39,503 nt of DNA from an uncultured Ruminococcus sp. (lineage in GTDB: Bacteria > Bacillota > Clostridia > Oscillospirales > Ruminococcaceae), in NCBI GenBank assembly GCA_937926145.1, contig CALANW010000131.1, forward strand, positions 1 through 39,503, written 5' to 3'. The notes under the pieces were generated by a model, which did no database searches, had not been told where the DNA came from, and worked only from the letters and a program-made list of their open reading frames with translations. A program made the position numbers and the translations under genes. Positions 32,774 through 39,503 of this stretch are shown piece after piece. Position 1 is the stretch's first letter; every line of letters begins with the position of its first letter.

Positions 32774-33499
32774 ATGAATTTCAAGAAGATTATTGCTTCC
32801 GTTGCTGCAGCTGCAGTTGCAGTATCCACACTCGCTGTAAGCGCATTTGCTGCTACAGTAACACTCAACTCTGAGTACACAGGCGGTTGGTCCCAGAGCG
32901 CACTTATCCCTAAGTCTGAATTCGAAGCTATCGGCGGCGACGTTAAGGTAGTTCTCGAAGTTGAAAGACACGATCCCCTCGTTGGCGACGGCAACTACCT
33001 TATCAAGGCTATGAATGCTGCTGAAAGCTGGGACGAGATCACAAGCCAGTTCACATCTGATACAGCTATCAGAAAGGGCGACGGATTCATCGTTGTCGGC
33101 AAGGATGTTACATCTGTTGAATTCGTAGTTCCTGAAGCTACATGGCAGTCTTTCCACGGTTACATCAATGACGGCGTTGAAGATGAAACAACTTCCGGCC
33201 TTTCTTTCCAGGTCAACGATGTTATCATCAAGTCCGCTGAACTTTCTGCCGGTTCTCCTGAGGGTGAATTCACAGTAGTTGACGAAGCTACAAGCGCTGA
33301 CATCATGAAGAATGGTGTTCCTGCTGCTGATACAGCTGCAACTGATGACGCTGCTGCTGACACAACAACAGAAGAAGCTCCTGCTGCTGATACAGCTGCT
33401 ACAACAGCTACAGCTACAGGCAACACATCTGCTGCTGTTATCGTTTCTGTAATGGCTGTTGCTGGCGCTGCTGCAATCGCTGCTAAGAAGAGAAAGTAA
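32774..33499 (+). CDS. Secreted surface protein with TATGN tail, paralogue C
   Basis: The 241-residue protein has the signal peptide MNFKKIIASVAAAAVAVSTL with cleavage near SAFA-A. The core begins TVTLNSEYTGGWSQSALIPK and is again beta-rich, with TWQSFHGYINDG and SFQVNDVIIKS late in the fold. A long Asp/Ala/Thr/Glu linker leads to TATGNTS, a hydrophobic stretch and KKRK. GGAGGAAA precedes the ATG; only 51 nt separates it from paralogue B. The 5' end of the gene is almost identical in DNA to that of paralogue D. Confidence 0.85.
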   Translation: MNFKKIIASVAAAAVAVSTLAVSAFAATVTLNSEYTGGWSQSALIPKSEFEAIGGDVKVVLEVERHDPLVGDGNYLIKAMNAAESWDEITSQFTSDTAIRKGDGFIVVGKDVTSVEFVVPEATWQSFHGYINDGVEDETTSGLSFQVNDVIIKSAELSAGSPEGEFTVVDEATSADIMKNGVPAADTAATDDAAADTTTEEAPAADTAATTATATGNTSAAVIVSVMAVAGAAAIAAKKRK

Positions 33500-33564
33500 G
33501 CTTTTAAATAAGCTTCTTTATAAAAAATGCTGAAAAGCAAAAAGAATTTTTGGAGGAAAAAACA

Positions 33565-34395
33565 ATGAATTTCAAGAAGATCATTGCTTCCGTTGCTGCT
33601 GCAGCACTCGCTGTTTCCGCAATGGCAGTAAACACGTTCGCACTCACAACTGAAACACACAGAACCGATGCTACACTCTACATCGTTTCTGAAAAGCCTG
33701 AAGAAGAGAAGCCATCTTGGATCACAAATTCCGGCTACACAATCGCTGATGTTTACGGTGTAACTTACCACGTTGAATTCAAGGCTGAAGAAGTTGCTGA
33801 CGAAGCTACATGGATCGGCGGCGGCATGGGCGCTAACTCCAACTCTACCGGTTGGAAGCAGATCGAATGGGGCAGAAAGGACAAGGAGATCACTGCTGAC
33901 CTCGAAAACGGCACAATCACATGGCTTTCTGATGCACCTATATTCAAGGACAGCGATGCATACGCTCAGTTCTGGCTCCAGACTTGGGGCGGCACTGTAA
34001 CTGTTAAGAGCATTGATGTTCTTGGCAAGGACGGCGTTGTACTTTCCGATGAAACTCCTGATCCTGTTGACGAACCTGCTGAAACAGCTGACGATGCAGT
34101 AGAAGCTGCTGATGCTACAGCTGCTGACGATGCTGATGAAGCTCTCGACGACACAGCTGATGAAGATGTAGTTGCTGACGATGTTGACGTTGCTGCTGAC
34201 GAAGATGTTGTTGCTGATGCTGATGAAGATGTAGTTGTAACAGACGACGCTGCAGCTGACGAAGTTGTAGTTGACGCTCCTGCTGCTGATGCTGACACTG
34301 CTGCTGCTGCAACAGGCAACACATCTGCTGCTGTAATCTTCTCCGTAATGGCTGTTGCAGGTGCTGCTGCAATCGTTACTAAGAAGATCAAGTAA
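33565..34395 (+). CDS. Secreted surface protein with AATGN tail, paralogue D
   Basis: The 276-residue protein starts MNFKKIIASVAAAALAVSAM with signal cleavage near NTFA-L. The ~150-residue core is rich in Trp (ATWIGGGMGANS, GWKQIEWGRKD, QFWLQTWGGTVTVKSIDVLG), the pattern expected of an aromatic-lined beta-sandwich binding module. An acidic Asp/Ala/Val linker of about 85 residues, the longest of the set and like the centre of the first acidic protein, precedes AATGNTS, a hydrophobic stretch and KKIK. GGAGGAAA precedes the ATG, 65 nt after paralogue C. Confidence 0.85.
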   Translation: MNFKKIIASVAAAALAVSAMAVNTFALTTETHRTDATLYIVSEKPEEEKPSWITNSGYTIADVYGVTYHVEFKAEEVADEATWIGGGMGANSNSTGWKQIEWGRKDKEITADLENGTITWLSDAPIFKDSDAYAQFWLQTWGGTVTVKSIDVLGKDGVVLSDETPDPVDEPAETADDAVEAADATAADDADEALDDTADEDVVADDVDVAADEDVVADADEDVVVTDDAAADEVVVDAPAADADTAAAATGNTSAAVIFSVMAVAGAAAIVTKKIK

Positions 34396-34430
34396 TCTGA
34401 ACTTATCAGAATCTACTTATCAAAACGATC

Positions 34431-34464
34431 ACCGCTCGGGTTTAGGCTCGGGCGGTTTTTGTTT
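34431..34464 (+). terminator. Terminator of the surface protein cluster
   Basis: ACCGCTCG and CGGGCGGT pair (one G-T) around GGTTTAGGCT-type loop sequence, followed by TTTTTGTTTT. Confidence 0.85.
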
Positions 34465-34505
34465 TGCATAGAATAAGAAAATTTTAAAAAATTGTTCAAA
34501 TAAGA

Positions 34506-34534
34506 TTGAAATTATTAATAAAGTATGTTATAAT
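34506..34534 (+). promoter_or_regulatory. Promoter of the microprotein-SPFH operon
   Basis: TTGAAA (34506-34511), 17-nt spacer, perfect TATAAT (34529-34534). The ~150-nt leader contains the inverted-repeat element at 34576-34675. Confidence 0.78.
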
Positions 34535-34575
34535 GATTCTGCGAGAATGCGGAAAAGCTTTATTTTCGCGTGATA

Positions 34576-34675
34576 ATACTAAAACCAATAAAATCATAGA
34601 CAAAAAATCTGCGCAAAAACCATATATCAGATTTTTAACTTGATTTTTTGCATAGTTTTTAATGGCTTTTAGTAT
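34576..34675. mobile_element. Inverted-repeat element, copy 2 (SPFH-operon leader)
   Basis: ATACTAAAACCA at the left and TGGCTTTTAGTAT at the right are imperfect terminal repeats. It aligns end to end with the reverse complement of 21622-21722 at roughly three-quarters identity by eye. It ends 15 nt before the microprotein ATG. Confidence 0.65.
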
Positions 34676-34690
34676 AAGAAAGGAAAAAAT

Positions 34691-34822
34691 ATGACTGTTT
34701 TGACCGAAAGCGCTCTGACGGGAAATATCCCCGCATCTGCTTATATTATCGCTGCGGCTGTTGCTGCGGTAGTCATAATCGCGGCTATTGTTATGGGCGT
34801 TATCTCAAAAAAGAAAAAATAA
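34691..34822 (+). CDS. 43-residue membrane microprotein resembling a free-standing sorting tail
   Basis: MTVLTESALTGNIPASAY opens the protein, followed by a hydrophobic stretch of about 20 residues (17-38) and SKKKK at the end. AAGGAAAA lies just upstream of the ATG. There is no signal peptide. LTGN-hydrophobic-basic mirrors the ATGN-hydrophobic-KKRK tails of the five surface proteins immediately upstream. It is the first gene of the SPFH operon, 22 nt before the SPFH ATG. It was short enough to be missed by usual length cut-offs. It could be a small single-pass regulator of the SPFH/TPM membrane proteins; function unknown. Confidence 0.65.
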   Translation: MTVLTESALTGNIPASAYIIAAAVAAVVIIAAIVMGVISKKKK

Positions 34823-34844
34823 ATGACATTCAGGAGGTAATTTT

Positions 34845-36092
34845 ATGGGACTCATTAAAGCAGCAGTATCTTCCGTAGGCGGAGTTTTAAAGGATTCCTG
34901 GCTCGAAACCATTGAACCTGCACCAATGTCTGACACTACCGTTATGGTAAGCGGTGTAAAGGTAAAGGGCGGCAAGAACAAGGGCAACGACAACGTTATT
35001 TCCAACGGCTCCGTTATCCATGTTTACCCGAATATGATGATGCTCCTTGTTGACAGCGGCAAGGTCGTTGACTTCTGTGCGCAGGAGGGCTACTACGAAG
35101 TAAATCTCTCCTCTGCCCCGTCGCTTTTCAACGGCGAACTCAGCGAATCCGTCAAGGAAACCTGGGAGCGCTTCAAGCACAGCGGCGCAGTAAGCGGAAC
35201 ACAGCACGTTTACTACATAAATCTTCAGGAGATCAAGGGCATAAAGTTCGGCACGAAGAACCCCGTCAACTACTACGACACAAGATACGATGCTGAACTC
35301 TTCCTCAGAGCGCACGGCTCGTATTCGATAAAGATCACCGATCCGCTCAAGTTCTTCAACGAAGCTATCCCGAGAGGCGCTTCTTCTGTTGATTATAATT
35401 CTATTTGCGGTCAGTATGCGGACGAATTTATGGACGCTCTCCAGTCGGCTATAAACCAGATGTCCTCGGACGGTATCCCGATATCTTCCGTTACTTCCAA
35501 GAGCCGCGAGCTTTCAAAGTATATGTCCGAAACGCTCGACGAAGACTGGACGAAGCTCCGCGGTATGGAAGTCTGCTCCGTTGGTATCGCAAGCATTTCT
35601 TACGACGAGGAGTCGAAGAAGCTCATCAATATGCGCAATCAGGGCGCTATGCTCAAGGACGCAACTATCCGCGAGGGCTATGTTCAGGGTCAGATCGCCG
35701 AGGGACTTAACAAGGCGGGCTCTAACAGCGCAGGCGCAGCTCAGGCATTCGTGGGCATGGGAATGGGCATGAATGCAGCAGGCGGCTTTATGGATTCCGC
35801 TTCACGCACGAATGCCGCTCAGATGCAGCAGCAGGCAGCTCAGGCGGCTAAGGCTTCCTCGGGTGCTTGGAAATGCTCCTGCGGCGCTGAAAATACAGGC
35901 AATTTCTGCAACAACTGCGGCAGCCCGAAGCCTGCACCCGCAGGTCAGTGGAGATGCTCGTGCGGAACAATGAACACGGGCAACTTCTGCAGCAACTGCG
36001 GCTCTAAGAACCCCAATGCTTCATGGAAATGCTCCTGCGGCGCTGAAAATACGGGCAATTTCTGCAATAACTGCGGCGCAAAAAGACCGTAA
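34845..36092 (+). CDS. SPFH-domain protein with three C-terminal zinc ribbons (YdjI-like)
   Basis: The 415-residue protein resembles Bacillus YdjI-type SPFH (stomatin/prohibitin/flotillin) proteins, which assemble at membranes. The SPFH region covers about residues 20-280 (GSVIHVYPNMMMLLVDSGKV, AELFLRAHGSYSIKITDPLKF). A Gly/Ala/Met/Gln-rich linker follows, then three tandem ribbons of CSCG...NFCNNCG type near residues 347-413. AGGAGGT lies upstream of the ATG. It is followed 12 nt later by the zinc-ribbon gene and then the TPM gene, matching the ydjGHI gene set. Confidence 0.9.
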   Translation: MGLIKAAVSSVGGVLKDSWLETIEPAPMSDTTVMVSGVKVKGGKNKGNDNVISNGSVIHVYPNMMMLLVDSGKVVDFCAQEGYYEVNLSSAPSLFNGELSESVKETWERFKHSGAVSGTQHVYYINLQEIKGIKFGTKNPVNYYDTRYDAELFLRAHGSYSIKITDPLKFFNEAIPRGASSVDYNSICGQYADEFMDALQSAINQMSSDGIPISSVTSKSRELSKYMSETLDEDWTKLRGMEVCSVGIASISYDEESKKLINMRNQGAMLKDATIREGYVQGQIAEGLNKAGSNSAGAAQAFVGMGMGMNAAGGFMDSASRTNAAQMQQQAAQAAKASSGAWKCSCGAENTGNFCNNCGSPKPAPAGQWRCSCGTMNTGNFCSNCGSKNPNASWKCSCGAENTGNFCNNCGAKRP

Positions 36093-36104
36093 CGGAGATA
36101 AAGC

Positions 36105-37157
36105 ATGGACGTAGTACAGATGAAATGTCCGAACTGCGGCGGAAGCGTTGTCTTTGACCCGAAAAAACAGATGCACGTCTGCGAATACTGCCAGTCGGAG
36201 TTCACGGCTGAAGAAATGCAGCAGGACGCATCGGAGGTCAATCTCAATATCCCGAGCAGCGAGGAACAGACTGAATTCAAAGATCACACTAACCTTTATA
36301 TCTGCGACAACTGCGGCGCAGAGATAATCGCTGACGAAAACACTGCGGCAACTTTCTGCTATTACTGCCACAGCCCCGTTTCGCTCAAGGGCAGACTCTC
36401 GGGCGAGTGCCGTCCCGAAATGATAATCCCGTTCACGCATACCCGTGAGCAGGCGATGCTCAACTATAAGGAATGGTGCAAAAAGAAATGGTTTCTGCCC
36501 AAGGATTATACCTCGTTCTCCACCCTCGAAAAGATCACGGGACTTTATGTTCCGTTCTGGCTCGCCGACTGCAAAGTTGACGCTCAGATCGATGCCGAGG
36601 CAAGGATAATCTCGACCTATACCTCGGGCGAATACAACGTTACAAGAACAAAATATTACCGAATAAACCGCGCAGCAAAAATTGCGTATGACGGCGTTCC
36701 TGCTGACGGCTCGAAGAAGATCGAGGACTCGCTTATGACCGCTATCGAACCATTCGACTATACGAAGTTCGAGCAGTTCCAAATGTCCTACCTTTCGGGC
36801 TTCTTCGCCGATAAATATGACGTTACAAAGGACGAAGTCCTGCCGAATATCAAGGCTCGCGTAAGCGGCAGTGCGGAAAATATCCTTATGGATTCAGTCG
36901 TGGGATATACTTCCGTCACCCCCGAATACAAAAATATCCGCCTTGTCCGCACGAACTGGCACTATGTTATGCTCCCCGTGTGGTTCCTGAACTATAAGTA
37001 CAAGGGCAAGGACTACGAGTTCGCCATGAACGGTCAGACGGGCAAAATAGAGGGTTATCTCCCCGTTTCCGTGCCGAAGCTCATCGCACTCGGAGTGGGA
37101 CTTTTCGCAGTATTCGGCGGCATAATAGGCGCAGTCGCAGGAGGGCTTCTCGGATGA
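36105..37157 (+). CDS. Zinc-ribbon membrane protein (YdjG-like)
   Basis: The 350-residue protein begins with a TFIIB-type ribbon, MKCPNCGGSVVFDPKK and CEYCQSEF, and a second pair, CDNCGAEI and CYYCHSPV (about residues 65-90). The middle is a soluble domain ending in LVRTNWHYVMLPVWFLNYKY. A C-terminal transmembrane segment (VPKLIALGVGLFAVFGGIIG) anchors it. Bacillus YdjG, with YdjH, recruits the membrane-protecting protein PspA; that parallel is by domain layout and gene order. GGAG precedes the ATG, and its stop overlaps the next ATG (ATGA). Confidence 0.88.
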   Translation: MDVVQMKCPNCGGSVVFDPKKQMHVCEYCQSEFTAEEMQQDASEVNLNIPSSEEQTEFKDHTNLYICDNCGAEIIADENTAATFCYYCHSPVSLKGRLSGECRPEMIIPFTHTREQAMLNYKEWCKKKWFLPKDYTSFSTLEKITGLYVPFWLADCKVDAQIDAEARIISTYTSGEYNVTRTKYYRINRAAKIAYDGVPADGSKKIEDSLMTAIEPFDYTKFEQFQMSYLSGFFADKYDVTKDEVLPNIKARVSGSAENILMDSVVGYTSVTPEYKNIRLVRTNWHYVMLPVWFLNYKYKGKDYEFAMNGQTGKIEGYLPVSVPKLIALGVGLFAVFGGIIGAVAGGLLG

Positions 37158-37924
37158 AAAAATTATTCAGAACAGCACTCTCCCTCGCGGCGGCTCTTAC
37201 AACGATGCTCTGCCTTGGCATAAACTCTTTCGCGGCAAGCATCTACTTTGAGGACAATGCGAACCTCTACACCGATGAGCAGGAAAAAACGCTCATGCAG
37301 GAGCAGCAGGAGCTTTGCGACTACACGGGTTGGAATATCGCCGTCATCACGACCGATATCGACTTCCCTACCGATGGCTCAAAGGCTATAGACTACGCCG
37401 AGAGCAGATATAAGGAGATATACGGCAGCTACAGCGCAAGCGGTATCCTCTACCTCATCGACACGGGCTACCGTCACTTCGCTATCGGCGGCGACCCCGA
37501 TGTGAACTATTTCAACGATGCAAGAGTTCACGATATGATAAAACGCTGCAACGAGAAATATTACGCTTATGATGATATGGGCAACGTTGAAACCTACTTC
37601 GAGTGCGTGAGAGAGGTCTATGACAAAGGCTATTTCACGAATGACGAGGGTTCAACGCTCGGCGTGAGCATTATCGCAGGCATTATCGGCGGGCTTGTCG
37701 CAGCTGCGATAGGCATAGGCATCGTTATATCAAGATACAAATTCCACAGCAAAACGAGCGCCACGAGCTATGTTCGTCAGGGCGGCGTTAATATGTACAG
37801 AAAGAACGACATCTACCTTCGCGAAACTGTAACACGAACAAAGATCGAAAGCAGCAGCGGCGGCGGTCACGGAAGCAGCGGCGGTCACAGTATGGGCGGC
37901 GGCGGAAGCGGCGGTCACAGATAA
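37154..37924 (+). CDS. TPM-domain membrane protein (YdjH-like)
   Basis: The 256-residue protein has a signal peptide (cleavage near SFAA, residue 28) and an extracytoplasmic TPM domain from about 30-165, with the early YFEDNANLYTDEQEKTL and GWNIAVITTDIDF and the later ASGILYLIDTGYRHFAIGG. A transmembrane helix lies near 175-197. The cytoplasmic tail is short and Gly/Ser/His-rich (SSSGGGHGSSGGHSMGGGGS). TPM proteins are annotated as phosphatase-like but several act in membrane protein assembly or stress. It overlaps the zinc-ribbon gene by 4 nt and ends the operon before a strong terminator. Confidence 0.9.
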   Translation: MKKLFRTALSLAAALTTMLCLGINSFAASIYFEDNANLYTDEQEKTLMQEQQELCDYTGWNIAVITTDIDFPTDGSKAIDYAESRYKEIYGSYSASGILYLIDTGYRHFAIGGDPDVNYFNDARVHDMIKRCNEKYYAYDDMGNVETYFECVREVYDKGYFTNDEGSTLGVSIIAGIIGGLVAAAIGIGIVISRYKFHSKTSATSYVRQGGVNMYRKNDIYLRETVTRTKIESSSGGGHGSSGGHSMGGGGSGGHR

Positions 37925-37929
37925 CGTTC

Positions 37930-37967
37930 AAAGCTTTGCAGGTCAAAACGGCTTGCAAAGCTTTTTT
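37930..37967 (+). terminator. Terminator of the SPFH operon
   Basis: AAAGCTTTGCA pairs perfectly with TGCAAAGCTTT around a ~13-nt loop, followed by TTTATTTTT. Confidence 0.9.
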
Positions 37968-38065
37968 ATTTTTAAAAAAATTGGACGAAATAACGAAGTT
38001 TTGGGCTAAGGTTCGTACAAAAGAGAGAATTTTGGCGGTGCAAAACTTGTCTTTGCCTGTACTTT

Positions 38066-38094
38066 TTGGGACAATTCCTGCATAATATTATACA
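38066..38094 (+). promoter_or_regulatory. Possible promoter for the DUF4830-like gene
   Basis: TTGGGA (38066-38071), 17-nt spacer, TATACA (38089-38094). Both boxes are imperfect, so this is tentative. Confidence 0.35.
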
Positions 38095-38144
38095 AATCAA
38101 TGCTATCCTATCATCATAGGAATAATATTAAGGAGTGGATCTCA

Positions 38145-38834
38145 ATGAGCAAATCTTCCAAAGCGCGCGGCAAAGTCGCGCTTGCAGTCTTACTTGTGCT
38201 GGTCATCGCCGCGGCAGTCTTTCTGCTCGGAAAAGCAAAGCAGGAGGCGGATTCCGACAAGTTCTTCGCAATGTCGGGCAACGCAGAAAGGGTCGAGTTT
38301 CTCAACCGCCAAGGCTATATCGTCAAGCCTGACCCCGTTCGCCGTGAGGACGTAACAGTGCCGTCCGAGTTCAACGATACCTACAAAAGCTATGTCGAAA
38401 TGCAGCAGGCACAGGGTCTTGACCTCGCGGAGCATAAGGGTGACAAGGCAACGCTTTTCAGCTATGCGGTGCTGAACTACCCTGAGTATTCCGAGAATGT
38501 GTACGCCGATCTTCTCGTTGCCGACGATAAGCTTATCGCCTGCCAGCTCAGATATGACGATGAAGAAAACGGCTTCGTCAAGCCGCTCATTACAAAGGGT
38601 CTGACCGATATCGAGCAGAGCGAAGCCGAGCCGAACGAAAACAAGGCTGAAACCACTGCGCCGCAGGAAGAAGCTCCCGACGGAACGGTTTCCGATAATG
38701 CCGCTTCAAGCAAGGACAACTCGGCAGAGGTCACACAGCAGGACGGCACATCGACGGCAACAACTGCGACAGACAACGCCTCCGAGGTTATCTTCGTCCC
38801 CGATGACAGCGCGGACGGAACAAATTTTGAGTAA
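38145..38834 (+). CDS. DUF4830-like membrane-anchored extracytoplasmic protein
   Basis: The 229-residue protein has an N-terminal anchor (about residues 11-29, VALAVLLVLVIAAAVFLLG). A ~105-residue domain with RVEFLNRQGYIVKPDPVR, VPSEFNDTYKSYVEMQQAQG and VYADLLVADDKLIACQL follows, which looks like DUF4830. The C-terminal ~60 residues are Thr/Ser/Glu/Ala-rich and probably disordered. No function is known for the family. The ATG at 38145 has AAGGAGTG at good spacing; the frame open from 38100 does not. Confidence 0.82.
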   Translation: MSKSSKARGKVALAVLLVLVIAAAVFLLGKAKQEADSDKFFAMSGNAERVEFLNRQGYIVKPDPVRREDVTVPSEFNDTYKSYVEMQQAQGLDLAEHKGDKATLFSYAVLNYPEYSENVYADLLVADDKLIACQLRYDDEENGFVKPLITKGLTDIEQSEAEPNENKAETTAPQEEAPDGTVSDNAASSKDNSAEVTQQDGTSTATTATDNASEVIFVPDDSADGTNFE

Positions 38835-39194
38835 CATACATAGCCGCAGGTGTTTCCTGCGGCAAAAGAGTGCCGCTGACTGCCGAGAATACGACATTTT
38901 ACAGTGTTAAAGGCTGTTTTCTTGGCGAATTTCGGGAAAATATCTCGGAAAATCGTCGAAAATGGCATTTAAAGCGGTCGGCGGTACTCAATTTTTTTGA
39001 TATTTAAAAATTTTTTTGTAAAATTCGGTTTAAAAAGTGTTTTGAGGTCAAAAAATAAGATTTTGGAAGAAGAAAAATAGCTGATTTAGGGATAAAAACG
39101 GCGTTTCTTTGTTATAATGTAATAAGTAAAGTGGCGTATATTTGATATCTTGTTGTGCAATGTGACAAAACTCAAAAAAATAGGTGAAAAAGTA
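38835..39194. other. Gene-free A/T-rich stretch
   Basis: A perfect GCCGCAGG-TGTTT-CCTGCGGC hairpin lies at 38843-38863 just after the DUF4830-like gene but lacks a T-run. TATAAT at 39113 has no good -35. I see nothing else before the tRNA promoter. Confidence 0.5.
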
Positions 39195-39223
39195 TTGACT
39201 TTTTCCGCAGAATGGTGTATTAT
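39195..39223 (+). promoter_or_regulatory. Promoter of the tRNA cluster
   Basis: TTGACT (39195-39200), 17-nt spacer, TATTAT (39218-39223), about 55 nt before tRNA-Val. Confidence 0.75.
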
Positions 39224-39276
39224 AATTAAGTCGTCACGAGAGAGAAACAAAAAACTCCGAGTGATAACAAAAATGT

Positions 39277-39352
39277 GGGAGCATAGCTCAGCTGGGAGAG
39301 CATCTGCCTTACAAGCAGAGGGTCATAGGTTCGAGCCCTATTGTTCCCACCA
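39277..39352 (+). tRNA. tRNA-Val (anticodon UAC)
   Basis: A 76-nt cloverleaf: acceptor GGGAGCA/TGTTCCC, D-stem GCTC/GAGC, anticodon arm TCTGC-CTTACAA-GCAGA, T-arm ATAGG-TTCGAGC-CCTAT, and an encoded CCA end. The anticodon TAC reads valine codons. Confidence 0.96.
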
Positions 39353-39355
39353 CAC

Positions 39356-39432
39356 GGCCCGATAGTTCAGTTGGTTAGAACGCCGCCCTGTCACGGCGGA
39401 GGTCGAGAGTTCGAGTCTCTTTCGGGTCGCCA
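39356..39432 (+). tRNA. tRNA-Asp (anticodon GUC)
   Basis: A 77-nt cloverleaf: acceptor GGCCCGA/TCGGGTC, anticodon loop CTGTCAC, T-loop TTCGAGT and an encoded CCA end. It is 3 nt after tRNA-Val. Confidence 0.96.
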
Positions 39433-39449
39433 TTTTTGTCTTTATAAAT

Positions 39450-39503
39450 GCTTCTGTAGCTCAGTCGGTAGAGCAGGGGACTGAAAATCCCCGTGTCGAT
39501 GGT
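39450..39503 (+). tRNA. tRNA-Phe (anticodon GAA), cut by window end
   Basis: The visible part runs from acceptor GCTTCTG through D-stem GCTC/GAGC and anticodon arm GGGGA-CTGAAAA-TCCCC to the start of the T-arm. The 3' acceptor half lies beyond the window. Confidence 0.88.

Noticed and set aside
30394..34391. Minus-strand ORFs opposite the surface protein genes
   Set aside because: The repetitive Ala/Thr/Asp codons leave complementary frames open, giving Ser/Ala- or Gln-rich shadows; not real genes.
39150..39365. 71-residue ORF across the tRNA genes
   Set aside because: It overlaps the tRNA promoter and tRNA-Val.
1..39503. CRISPR array, prophage or transposase gene
   Set aside because: No regularly spaced repeat-spacer pattern, phage gene or transposase-like protein was found; the mobile signals are limited to short non-coding elements.

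Overview
The window looks like chromosomal DNA of a low-to-mid GC anaerobic Clostridia member, most like a Ruminococcus-type Oscillospiraceae. The grounds are a Firmicute-style gene order (tilS-hpt-ftsH, rplI beside gdpP, ymdB beside spoVS), the sporulation-lineage gene spoVS, strong GGAGG ribosome binding sites, TTGACA/TATAAT promoters with 17-nt spacers, and acidic, Ala/Thr-rich small surface proteins. The genus is inferred from protein character only; no database was searched.

Positions 1-14,750 are almost entirely minus-strand housekeeping genes. Read in the direction of transcription they are RNase J, the c-di-AMP phosphodiesterase GdpP, ribosomal protein L9, replicative helicase DnaB, TilS, Hpt and FtsH (with overlaps at L9/dnaB, dnaB/tilS and tilS/hpt), then a terminator, then RecG, YmdB and SpoVS. 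Intergenic repeats separate RNase J from gdpP and recG from ymdB. RNase J has an unusual basic Gln/Asn/Arg/Tyr-rich N-terminal extension of about 160-185 residues and a long leader from a consensus promoter.

From about 15,300 most genes lie on the plus strand: a HAD phosphatase, two unrecognised membrane proteins, a divergent SprA-like zinc metallopeptidase (minus), a flavin reductase-like protein overlapping an RsuA-family pseudouridine synthase, an orphan sugar ABC ATPase with highly-expressed-type codon use, L-aspartate oxidase NadB, and a PhoB-type response regulator/histidine kinase pair followed past a terminator by an HtrA-like protease. This block converges on metG (minus) across a repeat-bounded intergenic element. 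Upstream of metG, about 700 bp holds two tandem promoter-terminator units on the minus strand with no credible ORF, which I read as candidate small RNAs.

The most distinctive region is 30,400-37,950. Five consecutive small secreted proteins share near-identical signal peptides and C-terminal tails (an ATG-N motif, a hydrophobic stretch, then KKRK or similar, resembling a sortase signal), but four of them have quite different beta-rich, aromatic-containing cores. They are followed by a 43-residue microprotein that looks like such a tail standing alone. It is the first gene of an operon with an SPFH protein, a zinc-ribbon membrane protein and a TPM-domain membrane protein, which resembles the Bacillus YdjI/YdjG/YdjH envelope-stress partners of PspA. 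A DUF4830-like anchored protein and a tRNA cluster (Val-Asp-Phe, the last cut by the window edge) close the window.

A pair of related ~100-bp inverted-repeat elements sits in the leaders of both nadB and the SPFH operon, in opposite orientation. Several other short palindromic elements fill intergenic gaps.
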